From positions 124,001 through 188,000 of the forward strand of contig NZ_CP123499.1 of assembly GCF_029873475.1 (NCBI RefSeq): DNA of 64,000 nucleotides, written 5' to 3'. The DNA is from Arsenophonus sp. aPb. Lineage in GTDB: Bacteria; Pseudomonadota; Gammaproteobacteria; Enterobacterales; Enterobacteriaceae. Below the pieces are notes generated by a model. The model worked only from the letters and a program-made list of their open reading frames with translations. It was not told where the DNA came from and made no database searches. A program made the position numbers and the translations under genes. This document shows, in pieces, positions 28,948 through 39,315 of the stretch; the stretch's first letter is position 1; each line of letters starts with the position of its first letter.

Positions 28948-29585
28948 TTTTTCTCCATTATTTCATTTACTCGCAGATCCTATATTTAAAATTACTAAAA
29001 TATTTCTATCTAGCGATACTATTTTTCGATTCCCACTATGGGTAACAATGCCTATTATATTTTGCCTTCTCTATAATTTTTTGTACACTAGTGATGTTAA
29101 GTTTATATGTGAGTTTTGCGATGGAACTAACTGACATATAAGGAATATTTTTGATGAAGTGTAAGTCGTAAATGTAGATTAATCAGACAGTTTTTAATTA
29201 AAGGTTAAAAATTTTTATAGATGAAGTTAGCTATACTAAAAAGACATAAAAAGCGTTTTATTGATAGCGTTGGTGTTAAAAAGTATTCTATATATTTGTA
29301 GTATAAAAAAATTAAAGTATTTATTAAGATAACTGAATTATCCGCTAAATATATATTTTATTAACATAGTGATTAGAAATTTTTTTATTTAATTATTTTA
29401 ATGAGAGTATTTGCAATATTTATAATAAATTTCACCTTTATCAAAGAAAGTTAATAATTAAAGCACACGGGAAAAGTTTTATCGTATAATGTAGTAAGCC
29501 GCATCAATTCAACCCGCCAGGGTTATAAGTAAAATAAATGATATGGTTTTTATACATATGGCAATATATTAAATCAGAGGTCACC
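28948..29585. other. AT-rich spacer between luxI and pfkA
   Basis: About 640 bp, very AT-rich, with no credible gene on either strand. It carries the start region of luxI at its left end and a likely pfkA -10 at 29485-29490. No lux-box-like palindrome was seen upstream of luxI. In E. coli fieF and cpxP neighbour pfkA; no remnant of either was recognised. Confidence 0.5.
29485..29490 (+). promoter_or_regulatory. Probable -10 element of pfkA
   Basis: A consensus TATAAT lies 96 bp before the pfkA start codon. No good -35 is present at the right distance, so this is a tentative assignment. Confidence 0.4.
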
Positions 29586-30563
29586 ATGAATAAAAAAGGA
29601 ATAAAAAGAGTTGGCGTTTTAACCAGTGGTGGTGATGCGCCAGGAATGAATGCTGCTATTCGTAGTGTAGTGCGAATGGGACTCTCTGAAGGTTTAGAAG
29701 TTTATGGTATTTATGATGGCTATATGGGGCTTTATGAAAATCGTATAAAAGAACTTAACCGTTTTAGTGTTTCTGATATTATTAATCGTGGCGGCACTTT
29801 CTTAGGCTCTGCCCGTTTTCCTGAATTTCGTGATAGTGAGAAGGTAAGAGCCCAAGCTATTGATAATATGAAAAAACATAATATTGATGCCTTGGTTGTC
29901 ATTGGTGGAGATGGTTCTTATCGTGGTGCAAAGAAGATCACTGAAGCGGGCTTCCCTTGTATCGGTGTACCCGGAACGATTGATAATGATGTTGCCGGTA
30001 CTGATTATACAATTGGTTATTTTACCGCTTTGGATACCATTGTTGAGGCAATTGATCGTTTACGTGATACCTCAACTTCCCATAAACGTATTTCGATAGT
30101 TGAAATAATGGGGCGCCACTGCGGTGATTTGACTTTATCTGCGGCGATTGCTGGAGGCTGTGAGTTTGTAGTATTGCCCGAAATACCTTTTGATAAGGAA
30201 GAGTTACTAACAGAAATTAAATCTGGCTTAGCAAGAGGTAAACGTCATGCGATTGTTGCTATTACTGAACATATTTATGATGTTAATGAATTGGCAAAAT
30301 ATATTGAAAAAGAAACGGGTCATGAGACACGGGCAACTGTTTTAGGTCATATTCAGCGGGGTGGTAGCCCAGTAGCGAGTGATCGTGTTCTGGCATCCCG
30401 TATGGGCGCTTATTCTATTCAGTTACTTTTACAAGGATATGGTGGTCGCTGTGTTGGTATCCAAAATGATAAACTTGTTCATCATGATATTATTGATGCC
30501 GTTGAAAACATGCAACGTAAGTTTAAGCAGGATTGGTTAGATACGGCGAAGAAACTTTATTAA
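29586..30563 (+). CDS. pfkA: 6-phosphofructokinase
   Basis: PfkA phosphorylates fructose 6-phosphate to fructose 1,6-bisphosphate, the committed glycolytic step; the enzyme is an ATP-dependent, allosteric homotetramer. The ATG at 29586 has AGAGG five bases upstream and gives 325 aa (E. coli 320); the 16 codons before it are not homologous. Motifs: [18 protein letters not shown] at the ATP site, [11 protein letters not shown], the catalytic loop [13 protein letters not shown] and [10 protein letters not shown]. It converges on glpD across a strong hairpin. Confidence 0.98.
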   Translation: MNKKGIKRVGVLTSGGDAPGMNAAIRSVVRMGLSEGLEVYGIYDGYMGLYENRIKELNRFSVSDIINRGGTFLGSARFPEFRDSEKVRAQAIDNMKKHNIDALVVIGGDGSYRGAKKITEAGFPCIGVPGTIDNDVAGTDYTIGYFTALDTIVEAIDRLRDTSTSHKRISIVEIMGRHCGDLTLSAAIAGGCEFVVLPEIPFDKEELLTEIKSGLARGKRHAIVAITEHIYDVNELAKYIEKETGHETRATVLGHIQRGGSPVASDRVLASRMGAYSIQLLLQGYGGRCVGIQNDKLVHHDIIDAVENMQRKFKQDWLDTAKKLY

Positions 30564-30597
30564 CTTTCTTGAACGGATTGTAAGCGGTAAAGTTGCG

Positions 30598-30635
30598 ATA
30601 TAAGCCTCATAAATTTATGAGGCTTATATGGTTTT
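30598..30635. terminator. Bidirectional terminator between pfkA and glpD
   Basis: Two perfect complementary 16-base arms (30598-30613 and 30614-30629) with AT-rich sequence at the loop end and a TTTTATT tail at 30632. The stem contains AAGCCTCAT / ATGAGGCTT. It lies directly between the convergent stops of pfkA and glpD. Confidence 0.8.
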
Positions 30636-32130
30636 ATTGCGTAATGGTTGGATGTTTAGTTAGCCATTGTGTTATGCGCTGTTTCTCATCATCATTGAGC
30701 CACATGCCTAATTTAGTTCTACGCCAGATGGCATCATCTAACTCTGTAACCCACTCATTTTCGACTAAATAACGTAATTCAGCTTCATATAAATTATGTC
30801 CAAAAGCTTCACCTAGATCTGATAACGATTGTGCTTGGTTTAAGATCAAATTGCTGTTACTACCGTAAGTACGGGCATATCGCAATGCAATTCCTTCTGG
30901 TAACCATGGATAGCGTTTACGTAATAGTTGAGCATAACCATCACGATCATAACCTTCAATATCACCACCAGGTAGTGTTGCTTCTTTAGTCCATGCTTTG
31001 CCAGTATTAGGGTAGTAATGCGCTAATTTATCGACAGCATGTTCTGCAAGTTTACGATATGTGGTTAATTTACCACCAAAAACAGATAATAAAGGTGCTT
31101 TTCCTTGTTCATCATGGATATCAAGTGTGTAATCACGTGTAATAGCTTGAGGTGAATCAGATTCATCATCACATAATGGACGTACCCCAGAATAAGTCCA
31201 GACAATATCTTGCTGGGTTAACTGTTTTTTGAAATGATCGTTGTAAACTTTTAGTAAGTAATTAATTTCATTATTATCAATGTGAACATCTTTTGGATCA
31301 CCTTGGTATTCGACATCGGTAGTACCTATAATAGAAAACTCGTCCATCCAAGGAATAACAAAGACAATACGGTGATCTTCATTTTGTAAAATATAAGCTT
31401 GTGATCCGTCGTGGACACGAGGTACAACAATATGGCTACCTTTAATTAGTCGGATACCGTAGGGAGATTTTAATTGTAACCCTTCATCAAAGAAAGATTT
31501 AACCCAAGGTCCAGTTGCGTTTACTAATCCTTTTGCTTGCCAAGTTTCTTTTTTACCCGTACGTAGATCTTCTGCTTCCACGACCCAGAGCCCGTTCTCA
31601 CGCCAGGCTCTCGTCGCTTTAGTACGAGTTCGAACTTCACCTTTATGTCTGATAACTTCTTGTGCATTGAGGACGACTAAGCGTGCATCATCTACCCAAC
31701 AATCTGAATATTCAAAACCTTTTGTTAATTCTGATTTTAAGACAGAGTTTTTACCAAATTTTAGTCCTTTACTGCCAGGTAGACTGGTACGTTTACCTAG
31801 GTGATCATAAAGGAAAAGGCCAGCACGGATCATCCAGGCAGGGCGAAGATGAGGTTGATGAGGTAGGCGAAAACGCATAGGAAAAGCGATATGGGGAGCA
31901 AGCTTAAGCAAAACTTCACGCTCGGCCAGGGCTTCACTAACTAAACGAAATTCATAATGTTCTAAATAGCGCAATCCGCCGTGGATCAGTTTGGAACTAG
32001 CAGAAGAAGTTGCGCTAGCAAGATCTTGAGCTTCTAGTAGTAATACTGATAATCCTCGACCAGCAGCATCAGCGGCAATACCAGCACCATTTATACCACC
32101 ACCTAGCACAATTAAATCTTTTATTTCCAT
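30634..32130 (-). CDS. glpD: Aerobic glycerol-3-phosphate dehydrogenase
   Basis: GlpD is a membrane-associated FAD enzyme that oxidises sn-glycerol-3-phosphate to dihydroxyacetone phosphate and passes electrons to quinone. The 498 aa protein (E. coli 501) begins with the FAD Rossmann motif LIVLGGGINGAGIAADAAGRG and the block SSASSKLIHGGLRYLEHYEF; GTTDVEYQGDP and SVFGGKLTTYRKLAEHA follow. It is preceded by tandem GlpR-like operators. Here glpR lies just upstream on the same strand, whereas in E. coli glpE is the neighbour and is divergent. Confidence 0.98.
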   Translation of the reverse strand: MEIKDLIVLGGGINGAGIAADAAGRGLSVLLLEAQDLASATSSASSKLIHGGLRYLEHYEFRLVSEALAEREVLLKLAPHIAFPMRFRLPHQPHLRPAWMIRAGLFLYDHLGKRTSLPGSKGLKFGKNSVLKSELTKGFEYSDCWVDDARLVVLNAQEVIRHKGEVRTRTKATRAWRENGLWVVEAEDLRTGKKETWQAKGLVNATGPWVKSFFDEGLQLKSPYGIRLIKGSHIVVPRVHDGSQAYILQNEDHRIVFVIPWMDEFSIIGTTDVEYQGDPKDVHIDNNEINYLLKVYNDHFKKQLTQQDIVWTYSGVRPLCDDESDSPQAITRDYTLDIHDEQGKAPLLSVFGGKLTTYRKLAEHAVDKLAHYYPNTGKAWTKEATLPGGDIEGYDRDGYAQLLRKRYPWLPEGIALRYARTYGSNSNLILNQAQSLSDLGEAFGHNLYEAELRYLVENEWVTELDDAIWRRTKLGMWLNDDEKQRITQWLTKHPTITQ

Positions 32131-32140
32131 GCGTCCCCCA

Positions 32141-32180
32141 ATGTTCGAGATTGCTCAAATATGTTCGTTTTCGCTCACAA
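32141..32180 (-). promoter_or_regulatory. Tandem GlpR-type operators upstream of glpD
   Basis: Two adjacent 20 bp units (32141-32160 and 32161-32180) share ATGTTCG at one end and GCTCA at the other, 14 of 20 positions identical. ATGTTCG/CGAACAT is the GlpR half-site. They lie 11-50 bp upstream of the glpD ATG, where GlpR would block transcription until glycerol-3-phosphate accumulates. Assignment rests on the half-site and on the adjacent glpR gene. Confidence 0.65.
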
Positions 32181-32389
32181 TTTTAATCAAATTAGATTCG
32201 AAAGCCAACTATTATTAAGCGGAAAAAACCATTAAATTGATGCTATTTATCGTTTGATAGAAAAATAGTTCAAAAATAGCAAACTAATTTAGAAAATGAG
32301 TATTAATCTGGAGAGAATATGAGCTTATAAAGAAGTATAGCCACAGAACAGAGCAGGAAATGAGAAAATTTCCTGCGATAAGGGGAATA

Positions 32390-33148
32390 TTAGCATATTT
32401 CAAGGGTTACATTATGATGCTCAATCATTTTTTGGATATTTGCAGGAGGAGCTTTATCAGTAAAGAGATAATCAATCATCTCCATACTGCCTAGGTTAAC
32501 CATTGCATTACGACCAAATTTTGAGTGATCAGTGACCAGCATAACGCAACGAGAATTTTCAATAATTGCTTTTTTTGTCCGTACTTCATGGTAGTCAAAT
32601 TCGAGTAATGAACCATCCTCATCGATACCACTAATGCCTAAAATACCAAAGTCAAGACGGAATTGAGATATAAAATCTAATGTTGCCTCACCAACAATTC
32701 CTCCATCACGGCTACGAACTTCTCCTCCTGCTAAGATCAAACGAAAATCTTCTTTTGGCATAAGTAGGATTGCAACATTAAGATTATTAGTGACGATCCT
32801 TAAATTTTTATGATTTAGCAAAGCAAAGGCGACAGCTTCTGGTGTGGTACCGATATCGATAAATAGTGTAGCCCCATTAGGAATTTGGCGCGCAACATGT
32901 TGGGCAATCCGTTCTTTTTCGTTCGACCACATTATTTTGCGATCATGGTAAGCCGTATTAACAGAACTCGAAGGAAGCGCGGCACCTCCGTGATGGCGCT
33001 GAATTTTATTTTTTTCCGCCAGTTCATTGAGATCACGACGAATAGTTTGTGGGCTGACATTGAAATATTCAACTAACTTTTCAGTACTTACATAGCCTTG
33101 AATACGGGCAAGTTCGATAATGGCATTATGGCGTTGAGTTTGCTTCAC
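32390..33148 (-). CDS. glpR: Glycerol-3-phosphate regulon repressor GlpR
   Basis: A DeoR-family repressor that binds glp operators and is released by glycerol-3-phosphate. The GTG at 33146-33148 has GAGG five bases upstream and gives 252 aa, the E. coli length, starting with KQTQRHNAIIELARIQGYVS; the frame reaches six codons further to an ATG overlapping glpG. The HTH (about 20-45) reads LVEYFNVSPQTIRRDLNEL; the effector domain has IDIGTTPEAVAFAL and LDFGILGISGIDEDGSLLEFD. It is the last gene of glpE-glpG-glpR. Confidence 0.97.
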   Translation of the reverse strand: MKQTQRHNAIIELARIQGYVSTEKLVEYFNVSPQTIRRDLNELAEKNKIQRHHGGAALPSSSVNTAYHDRKIMWSNEKERIAQHVARQIPNGATLFIDIGTTPEAVAFALLNHKNLRIVTNNLNVAILLMPKEDFRLILAGGEVRSRDGGIVGEATLDFISQFRLDFGILGISGIDEDGSLLEFDYHEVRTKKAIIENSRCVMLVTDHSKFGRNAMVNLGSMEMIDYLFTDKAPPANIQKMIEHHNVTLEIC

Positions 33149-33165
33149 AAAAACCTCAAGTATCA

Positions 33166-34020
33166 CTATATATATTGGTTATGTTTTGTATTATCTGGTT
33201 TATGTCTATTATCCCATAATCCCATTAATAAACCGATAATTAGACCGGCAGTGTGTGCCGTGTTAGCTATCTTCATGCCAAAAATATCAAAGTAACCAAG
33301 AAATAACCATAAAACAGCAAATATCATTAAACCTCGAGGAATAGAAATACCTTTTGCTGGGTGACGTTCACCGGTTAACCAAACGTAACCTATTAACGAG
33401 AAAACCACGCCGGAAAGGCCACCAAAAGCAGAGCCACTAAAGAGCGATTGTCCCCAATTACTAAAAAGAGCTGATACAATAGTAATGACAAATAGCTTAC
33501 CTGTACCCAATTGGCGTTCTACTTGACTACCTAAATACCACCACCACATTAAATTAAATAAAATATGCATTAATGAAAAATGGAGTAAGGCAGGAGTGAA
33601 TATTCGCCAGATTTCAGTGTATTGAGTATTTGATGGCCAAGCAAGATAAGCCATTACGGCGTCATTACCGGAAATTAACATCCAAATATAAATAAAAATT
33701 GCTAAAAAGAAAACGATGATGGTTAGTGGTCCAGATTGTTTTTTTAAATAATCGAAAGTAAGATAATTACGGTAGCCAAATTTTTTATCAATATGTCCAG
33801 TTTGCCAACTTGCCGCCTGATAACGGGAGTTAAGAGGATCTTGCATAAACAGTTTTAGTTCTTGTTGCGCTTGCTCGAACTTATTTTCATCCTGCAACCA
33901 GAGATCAAAGAATTTCCCTTGTGGTTCAGCGCGCATTTCAATAACAATGTTTTGCATTGCCATATAATCAATAAATGCTTGTGCTAATCTAGGATTAGCT
34001 ATAGAAATTAAATGGATCAT
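33166..34020 (-). CDS. glpG: Rhomboid intramembrane serine protease GlpG
   Basis: GlpG cleaves membrane-protein substrates within the bilayer. The 284 aa protein (E. coli 276) has a cytosolic N-terminal domain (about 1-90) and six membrane helices. The catalytic Ser203 lies in [13 protein letters not shown] and His256 in [15 protein letters not shown], matching Ser201/His254 of E. coli; [18 protein letters not shown] gives the conserved loop and helix 2. It sits between glpE and glpR, all on one strand. Confidence 0.97.
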   Translation of the reverse strand: MIHLISIANPRLAQAFIDYMAMQNIVIEMRAEPQGKFFDLWLQDENKFEQAQQELKLFMQDPLNSRYQAASWQTGHIDKKFGYRNYLTFDYLKKQSGPLTIIVFFLAIFIYIWMLISGNDAVMAYLAWPSNTQYTEIWRIFTPALLHFSLMHILFNLMWWWYLGSQVERQLGTGKLFVITIVSALFSNWGQSLFSGSAFGGLSGVVFSLIGYVWLTGERHPAKGISIPRGLMIFAVLWLFLGYFDIFGMKIANTAHTAGLIIGLLMGLWDNRHKPDNTKHNQYI

Positions 34021-34035
34021 AGCCTGTTATATCGC

Positions 34036-34362
34036 TTAAGAGAGTGAATTGATAGTGTGTGGATATTCTCTCGACCATACTTCAAAACCACCGTTTATGC
34101 TATAAACAGTTTCAAAGCCGGTATTAATCAAATATTGTGCTGCGCCTTGGCTACTATGGCCATGGTAACATATTACCATTACCGGTGTGTCAAAGTCTGT
34201 TTGCGCAATAAAGTTATTCAAGGTCTCATTTGTAAGATGGTAAGCACCTGTAATATGGGCTGAATGAAAACTTTGTGGGTCACGAATGTCGACCACTATG
34301 CTATTACCTGTTTGCCAAAGTTTATAGGCTTGTTCAACTGTAATTAATTGAAAATTATCCAT
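34036..34362 (-). CDS. glpE: Thiosulfate sulfurtransferase GlpE
   Basis: A single-domain rhodanese (108 aa, as in E. coli) moving sulfane sulfur from thiosulfate to cyanide or thioredoxin. The active-site loop CYHGHSS has the catalytic Cys65. Other family segments are [18 protein letters not shown] and [14 protein letters not shown]. It is first in the glpE-glpG-glpR unit. This intact active site contrasts with YibN at the left end of the window. Confidence 0.97.
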   Translation of the reverse strand: MDNFQLITVEQAYKLWQTGNSIVVDIRDPQSFHSAHITGAYHLTNETLNNFIAQTDFDTPVMVICYHGHSSQGAAQYLINTGFETVYSINGGFEVWSREYPHTINSLS

Positions 34363-34456
34363 AGTAATCTGTGCTATATTATTTTACGTTTGGAAAAACA
34401 AGATACTCTTTATACTCTTAAAGAGTATCTATCTTTAGCAAAAAGGGGTAATTATT

Positions 34457-35035
34457 TTAATAATAAGAGTGATCACCGCGCTGATGTTCAGTTAAATCTT
34501 TCACGCCTTTCAATTCGTCTGGAAACATATTTAGCAACTGCTTTTCAATACCTTCTTTTAAGGTGATATCGACCATTGAACAGCCATTACAACCTCCACC
34601 AAATTGTAGGATGGCATATCCATCATCAGTGATTTCCATTAATGAAACCCGTCCTCCATGGCCAGCTAACTGTGGATTAATTTGTGATTGAATAACATAT
34701 TCAACTCGTTCAATCAATGGGGCATCATCAGCAACTTTCCGCATTTTAGCATTAGGTGCTTTTAAAGTAAGTTGAGAGCCTAATTGATCCGTTACAAAAT
34801 CAATTTCAGCTTCTTCCAGAAAAGGTGCGCTAATTTCATCAACATAGGCTGATAGTTTAGCAAATTTAAGTTCAATATCAGTCGATTCGATAGCATCAGG
34901 TGGGCAATAAGAGACCCCACATTCTGCAGAAGGTGTGCCAGGATTGATAACAAATACGCGAATTTGTGTACCAGGTTCTTGATTTGCCAATAGTTTGGCA
35001 AAATGAGCTTGTGCTGCTTCAGTAATATTAATCAT
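34457..35035 (-). CDS. nfuA: Fe/S biogenesis protein NfuA
   Basis: NfuA carries a [4Fe-4S] cluster for delivery to apo-proteins, especially under oxidative or iron stress. The 192 aa protein has an N-terminal degenerate A-type domain (about 1-95) and a C-terminal Nfu domain with the cluster motif [15 protein letters not shown] (Cys149, Cys152). It lies downstream of gntX on the same strand (58 bp gap), the E. coli gntX-nfuA order. Confidence 0.97.
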   Translation of the reverse strand: MINITEAAQAHFAKLLANQEPGTQIRVFVINPGTPSAECGVSYCPPDAIESTDIELKFAKLSAYVDEISAPFLEEAEIDFVTDQLGSQLTLKAPNAKMRKVADDAPLIERVEYVIQSQINPQLAGHGGRVSLMEITDDGYAILQFGGGCNGCSMVDITLKEGIEKQLLNMFPDELKGVKDLTEHQRGDHSYY

Positions 35036-35093
35036 CGTCGATGCTCAACTTTATCATTTTAGTATGTTTATCATACGCTCTTTTCATTACTTT

Positions 35094-35777
35094 CTACAAG
35101 GTTCTGCATATTGCCCAGGCTTGGACTGAGTTTGCGCCAGCACTAATGAGTAATTTAGCCACTTCGTTCATCGTTGTCCCTGTTGTTATGACATCGTCAA
35201 GTACGGCAATATGGCGATCTTGAAACGATTTTTTTATCCTAAAAGTGTTACTAAGATTTTGTTTGCGTTTTTTAGCAGAAAGTTGAGTTTGTGGTAGTGT
35301 AGCACGAGTGCGAGTAATTGAATTAGTCTGATATTGGCATCCTAACCAATAAGCTAATTGCATAGCTATTAAACTGGCTTGATTAAATCCACGTTGCCAA
35401 TGTTTACCATGATGAAGCGGTATTGCTATTATGATATCTGGTTTGCGCCAGCGTTGTTGGCGATACCCTTGTTGCCAATAAAGTAGAAATAAGCGCGCAA
35501 GAATATAGGCGATTTGAGGAATTTTTCCAAATTTGTACTGCTGTATTAGCTTACTCAATGGTGGCATATAGGCAGTAATGGCAACAAGATTGTGCCAATA
35601 GGGTGGCGTTTGTAAGCAGCGACCACAAGTAAGGGTGAATTGTTCGATGGGTAAAGCACAGCGATGACAAACTTGTTTTAGATAAGGCAAGTGTTTTAAA
35701 CAGTAGTGACAAATGCCATGAAAGCGATATTTTAGTGTTTGGTGGCATAGCCAACAGTATCCAACCATTGTTAACAT
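35094..35777 (-). CDS. gntX: ComF family phosphoribosyltransferase-like protein GntX
   Basis: A 227 aa ComF/GntX family protein, linked in E. coli to use of extracellular DNA. I chose the ATG at 35777 ([11 protein letters not shown]), giving the E. coli length; the frame runs 27 codons upstream into the divergent promoter region. The N-terminal Cys-rich zinc-ribbon-like region has CWLC, CHYC, CHRC and CGRC; the C-terminal PRTase domain has the PRPP-type loop [22 protein letters not shown]. It is divergent from bioH (39 bp apart). Confidence 0.92.
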   Translation of the reverse strand: MLTMVGYCWLCHQTLKYRFHGICHYCLKHLPYLKQVCHRCALPIEQFTLTCGRCLQTPPYWHNLVAITAYMPPLSKLIQQYKFGKIPQIAYILARLFLLYWQQGYRQQRWRKPDIIIAIPLHHGKHWQRGFNQASLIAMQLAYWLGCQYQTNSITRTRATLPQTQLSAKKRKQNLSNTFRIKKSFQDRHIAVLDDVITTGTTMNEVAKLLISAGANSVQAWAICRTL

Positions 35778-35816
35778 AATGATGTCCTTTTTTATAAATA
35801 TAAAGAGAGAATAACT

Positions 35817-36593
35817 ATGACGACACTGTTTTGGCAGCAGTCGGGTAAAGGAAAACAAGATATTGTGCTATTGCACGGATGGGGATTAAATGCAGAAGTT
35901 TGGCGTACCATTGAAGTGGAATGTGGTTCCCATTTTCGTCTGCATCTTGTTGACTTACCTGGCTATGGTCGTAGTAATCTTTTTCCGCCGATGTCGTTAC
36001 AACAAATGGCAGAAGTCATTTGGCAAAAGGCGCCGAAGCAGGCTATTTGGTTAGGTTGGTCTTTAGGCGGATTAATTGCCAACATCATTGCTCTTAACCA
36101 TCAAGTTGAAATTGCGGGTTTAATAACCGTGGCTTCGACGCCATGTTTTAGTCAGCAAGAAAACTGGCCAGGTATTAAATCGGTGGTGCTAACAGGCTTT
36201 GAACAACAATTACAGGCTAATTTTCATCGTACAGTAGAACGTTTTCTGGCATTGCAAACATTGGGCACTAAAACAACGCTTGAAGATATACGTTTATTAA
36301 AAACCGTGTTACTGAAACAGCCGTTACCTTCCGTTGCTGTGCTAAACGCAGGTTTAGAAATTTTGCGGACAACTGATTTACGGCAATCTTTATTAACGCT
36401 AAATAAGCCTTTTTTGCGCATTTATGGTGATCTTGATGGTTTAGTGCCCAGAAAAGTCGTACCAATAATAGATGGATGGTTACCAAATTCGCACTCGGTG
36501 ATAATAAAACATGCTGCCCATGCCCCTTTTATTTCCCATCCTAAGCAGTTTATTCAACTGTTAGTGGATTTCTCTAGCCAATTGGAGAAATAA
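35817..36593 (+). CDS. bioH: Pimeloyl-[acyl-carrier protein] methyl ester esterase
   Basis: BioH removes the methyl group from pimeloyl-ACP methyl ester, ending the BioC-BioH route to the biotin precursor. The 258 aa alpha/beta hydrolase keeps the full triad: Ser82 in GWSLGG, Asp207 in YGDLDGLVP and His235 in [12 protein letters not shown]. The oxyanion region is [12 protein letters not shown]. The rest of biotin synthesis is not in the window; an intact bioH suggests the pathway is kept, which matters for a host-associated bacterium on a vitamin-poor diet (inference). Confidence 0.96.
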   Translation: MTTLFWQQSGKGKQDIVLLHGWGLNAEVWRTIEVECGSHFRLHLVDLPGYGRSNLFPPMSLQQMAEVIWQKAPKQAIWLGWSLGGLIANIIALNHQVEIAGLITVASTPCFSQQENWPGIKSVVLTGFEQQLQANFHRTVERFLALQTLGTKTTLEDIRLLKTVLLKQPLPSVAVLNAGLEILRTTDLRQSLLTLNKPFLRIYGDLDGLVPRKVVPIIDGWLPNSHSVIIKHAAHAPFISHPKQFIQLLVDFSSQLEK

Positions 36594-36638
36594 ATATGGT
36601 GAGTCAGAATAGAATTAAAAACGTTATTTATGCTAATA

Positions 36639-36675
36639 AAGTAAGCGTTAATTTATCAAAAATTAACGCTTACTT
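36639..36675. terminator. Hairpin between convergent bioH and feoC
   Basis: A 16 bp perfect stem with arms at 36639-36654 and 36660-36675 (core GTAAGCGTTAA) and a five-base loop. The T tract is weak on the plus side (GCATAAAT) and TTTATTAG on the minus side. Its position between two converging genes argues for a shared terminator. Confidence 0.65.
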
Positions 36676-36682
36676 GCATAAA

Positions 36683-36922
36683 TCAGAGAGTAGTCACTTG
36701 ATAAATTTTTAGGTTACACTTTTTTGTTTCAGGGCATAACTTACAACTATAACCCGTCAAACAGGATGATTGATCAATTTGTTCTAATTTTCCCATGGCG
36801 GTTAATTTATCTAACATAGCTTCAATCATAGGTAATGACGCAGAGTATTTCTGACTAATTTGGTAAGCATCCGTTCTACCATACAGCGCAACCATATCTC
36901 TGACTTGCAATAAACTGATCAT
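36683..36922 (-). CDS. feoC: FeoC, [Fe-S]-binding regulator of ferrous iron transport
   Basis: A 79 aa winged-helix protein, third gene of feoABC. The N-terminal part is HTH-like (MISLLQVRDMVALYGRTDAYQISQKY) and the C-terminal half has the cluster motif CLTGYSCKLCPETKKC. FeoC stabilises or regulates FeoB in gamma-proteobacteria. It starts 10 bp after feoB. Confidence 0.95.
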   Translation of the reverse strand: MISLLQVRDMVALYGRTDAYQISQKYSASLPMIEAMLDKLTAMGKLEQIDQSSCLTGYSCKLCPETKKCNLKIYQVTTL

Positions 36923-36932
36923 CTAGCTCCTC

Positions 36933-39248
36933 CTAATGACATGAGCCACGTTCACGGTGGTTACATTTGTGGACATTATGATTAAGTTTTAGTGTTATGC
37001 GTTTACGTGAATGGCGCAACAATGTGATTAGCAGCAGGTTAAAGACGACGAGCAAGCCAATAACCACGGCACTATACTGTGGATGTTGTGAGAAAGTTGC
37101 TATTTGGTAGAACAAGGCAGAGACTGAATAAGCGACATTCAAGCCCCATAGAATAGAAAACGTCATCCAGCTTCGATTTGTTTCGCGGGCAATAGCGCCT
37201 AATACAGAAATGCAAGGAACATAAAGTAGAACAAAGATTAGATAGCTATAGGCAGATAAAGTCGATCCGAATCGTGCCGCCATGGCGCCCATTGTACTGT
37301 TATCCATCTCACCATCACCTTTACTTGCTTCAATAGGATTGGATAAGACACTTAAGCTAAATGTTTCTTTCAGGCTATCCCAAGTTTCATTCACGGCATC
37401 CTTTAATTCATCTAATAAATTAAATTGCTCGGCATCAAAAGGTGCTTGGGTAATATTTTCGGCGGTGTACAGGGTATTCAATGTACCGACAACAACTTCT
37501 TTAGCTAATGCGCCTGTAATGAGCCCAACGGTTGCTTGCCAATTATTATCGTTGATGCCAATAGGTTTTAGTAGCGGGGTAACGGTTTTACTTACTGACG
37601 CTAATGCTGATTGGTTAATGTTATCAACAACCTTACCGGATAAAGAAAAACTATTAAGTGCCCCGATAATCATACTAGCAATAATAATTACTTTTCCTGC
37701 TCTTAACACAAAACCTTTCAGTCTTTGCCAGGTCTGTAATAGTAATGTCTTTAAGTGTGGTACATGGTAGACCGGTAATTCCATGATAAAAGGCGAGGAA
37801 GCGCCCCGTGCAATAGTATATTTCAATAATAACCCGGTTAGGATAGCAATAATGATACCTAATAAATAAAGAGAAAAAACAATACTTGCCCCATTTTTGC
37901 CAAAAAAAGCAGCTGCAAAAACAGCAAAGATAGCTAATCTTGCGCCACAAGACATAAAAGGTGCCATCAAAATGGTGATTAATCGTTCACGCGGGGTATC
38001 TAATGTCCGTGCTCCCATGATAGCTGGCACATTACAACCAAAACCGACAATCAAAGGAACAAAAGATTTGCCAGGCAGACCTAGCGCTTGCATCAGCCTA
38101 TCCATGACAAATGCCGCGCGTGCCATATAACCTGAGTCTTCCAATATAGAAAGGAATAGATACATTAAACCAATTTGAGGAACTAAAGGTAATACCGTGT
38201 TGATACCTCCGCCTACCCCTTGGGCAAGGAAAACCGTCAGCCATTGTGGTAAATTAAAAGTATGGCCAATCCATTGAATTCCATGAATGAAAATGGCTTC
38301 TGAGCCACCTTCAAAGAGGGGTTGTAATGCACCACCAATATTGATAGCAAGTATAAACATTAAATACATGATAAAAAGAAATGTAGGCAGCCCAAGCCAG
38401 CGATTAAGGACGATCTTGTCAATAAATTGCGTTAAGGTATTAGGTTTTGCCGTTTCAGTATTAATGACTGCTTCGCAAATGGTTGCAATAGTTTGGTAGC
38501 GTGCATCAGCGATGATAAGTTCAGGCTCTTCAGGTTGTTGGGACTGCAAATGTGCTTTGATTTTACCTAATTGATCAGCGGGAATAGCGGTACGTTCGAG
38601 GCTATATATATCGCCTTCTAATATTTGTAGTGCTAACCAACGGCGCTGTTGATGACTGAATTTATTATGGTCGATAATTTGAGTTAATTTTTCTACTTCA
38701 GTGAGCAAAATATCGGGATAGTGGATGAGGGTTGCAATAAGATTATTACTATGTTGATCAATCGCTTGTTTTAATTTACCAATACCTTTTGCGCGAGTCG
38801 ATACTAGAGGGATAACAGGGCAACCTAGGCGTGTTTGTAGCTCATCAATATTAATGTGAATATTTTGGTTTTCAGCAATATCCAACATATTAAGTGCGAC
38901 AATACACGGTATACCTAATTCAATAAGTTGTATTGTTAGATAAAGATTACGTTCAAGGTTAGCGGCATCGATAACGTTGATCAACATATCCGCTTCGCCA
39001 CTCAGGATGAAATGACAGGCAATTTGTTCATCGAGTGAGGTTTGTTCTGAAATCGTGGTTAATGAATAGGTGCCAGGCAGGTCAACTAATTCAATATCAT
39101 ATTCCGCGGTTGCAAAGCGGCCAACTTTTCGTTCAACGGTGACACCAGCCCAATTTCCCACACGTTGGCGAGCGCCTGTTAATTGATTAAAGAGTGTTGT
39201 TTTACCAGCGTTAGGGTTGCCAATAAGGCCAATAGTTAATGATTTCAT
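36933..39248 (-). CDS. feoB: Ferrous iron transporter FeoB
   Basis: FeoB imports Fe(II) across the inner membrane under anoxic or reducing conditions. The 771 aa protein has an N-terminal GTPase domain (G1 GNPNAGKTTLFNQLTG about 10-25, G3 DLPGTYS, G4 NMLD), a GDI helical region, and a polytopic transport domain from about residue 280 with gate motifs such as GFGCNVPAIMGARTL and CGARLAIF. The C-terminus is His/Cys-rich (NVHKCNHRERGSCH). It lies in feoABC, 67 bp after feoA. Confidence 0.98.
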   Translation of the reverse strand: MKSLTIGLIGNPNAGKTTLFNQLTGARQRVGNWAGVTVERKVGRFATAEYDIELVDLPGTYSLTTISEQTSLDEQIACHFILSGEADMLINVIDAANLERNLYLTIQLIELGIPCIVALNMLDIAENQNIHINIDELQTRLGCPVIPLVSTRAKGIGKLKQAIDQHSNNLIATLIHYPDILLTEVEKLTQIIDHNKFSHQQRRWLALQILEGDIYSLERTAIPADQLGKIKAHLQSQQPEEPELIIADARYQTIATICEAVINTETAKPNTLTQFIDKIVLNRWLGLPTFLFIMYLMFILAINIGGALQPLFEGGSEAIFIHGIQWIGHTFNLPQWLTVFLAQGVGGGINTVLPLVPQIGLMYLFLSILEDSGYMARAAFVMDRLMQALGLPGKSFVPLIVGFGCNVPAIMGARTLDTPRERLITILMAPFMSCGARLAIFAVFAAAFFGKNGASIVFSLYLLGIIIAILTGLLLKYTIARGASSPFIMELPVYHVPHLKTLLLQTWQRLKGFVLRAGKVIIIASMIIGALNSFSLSGKVVDNINQSALASVSKTVTPLLKPIGINDNNWQATVGLITGALAKEVVVGTLNTLYTAENITQAPFDAEQFNLLDELKDAVNETWDSLKETFSLSVLSNPIEASKGDGEMDNSTMGAMAARFGSTLSAYSYLIFVLLYVPCISVLGAIARETNRSWMTFSILWGLNVAYSVSALFYQIATFSQHPQYSAVVIGLLVVFNLLLITLLRHSRKRITLKLNHNVHKCNHRERGSCH

Positions 39249-39315
39249 AGTCCTGGGGTCAGATGAGTAATAAGCAATAGGCTATTTAATTATCATAAAA
39301 ATATTTTTATACCGC

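Noticed and set aside
28948..29100. lux box upstream of luxI
   Set aside because: No 18-20 bp dyad resembling ACCTGTA...TACAGGT is present.
37282..37770. A 162-codon plus-strand frame
   Set aside because: Antisense to the FeoB membrane domain; explained by the complement of hydrophobic codons.
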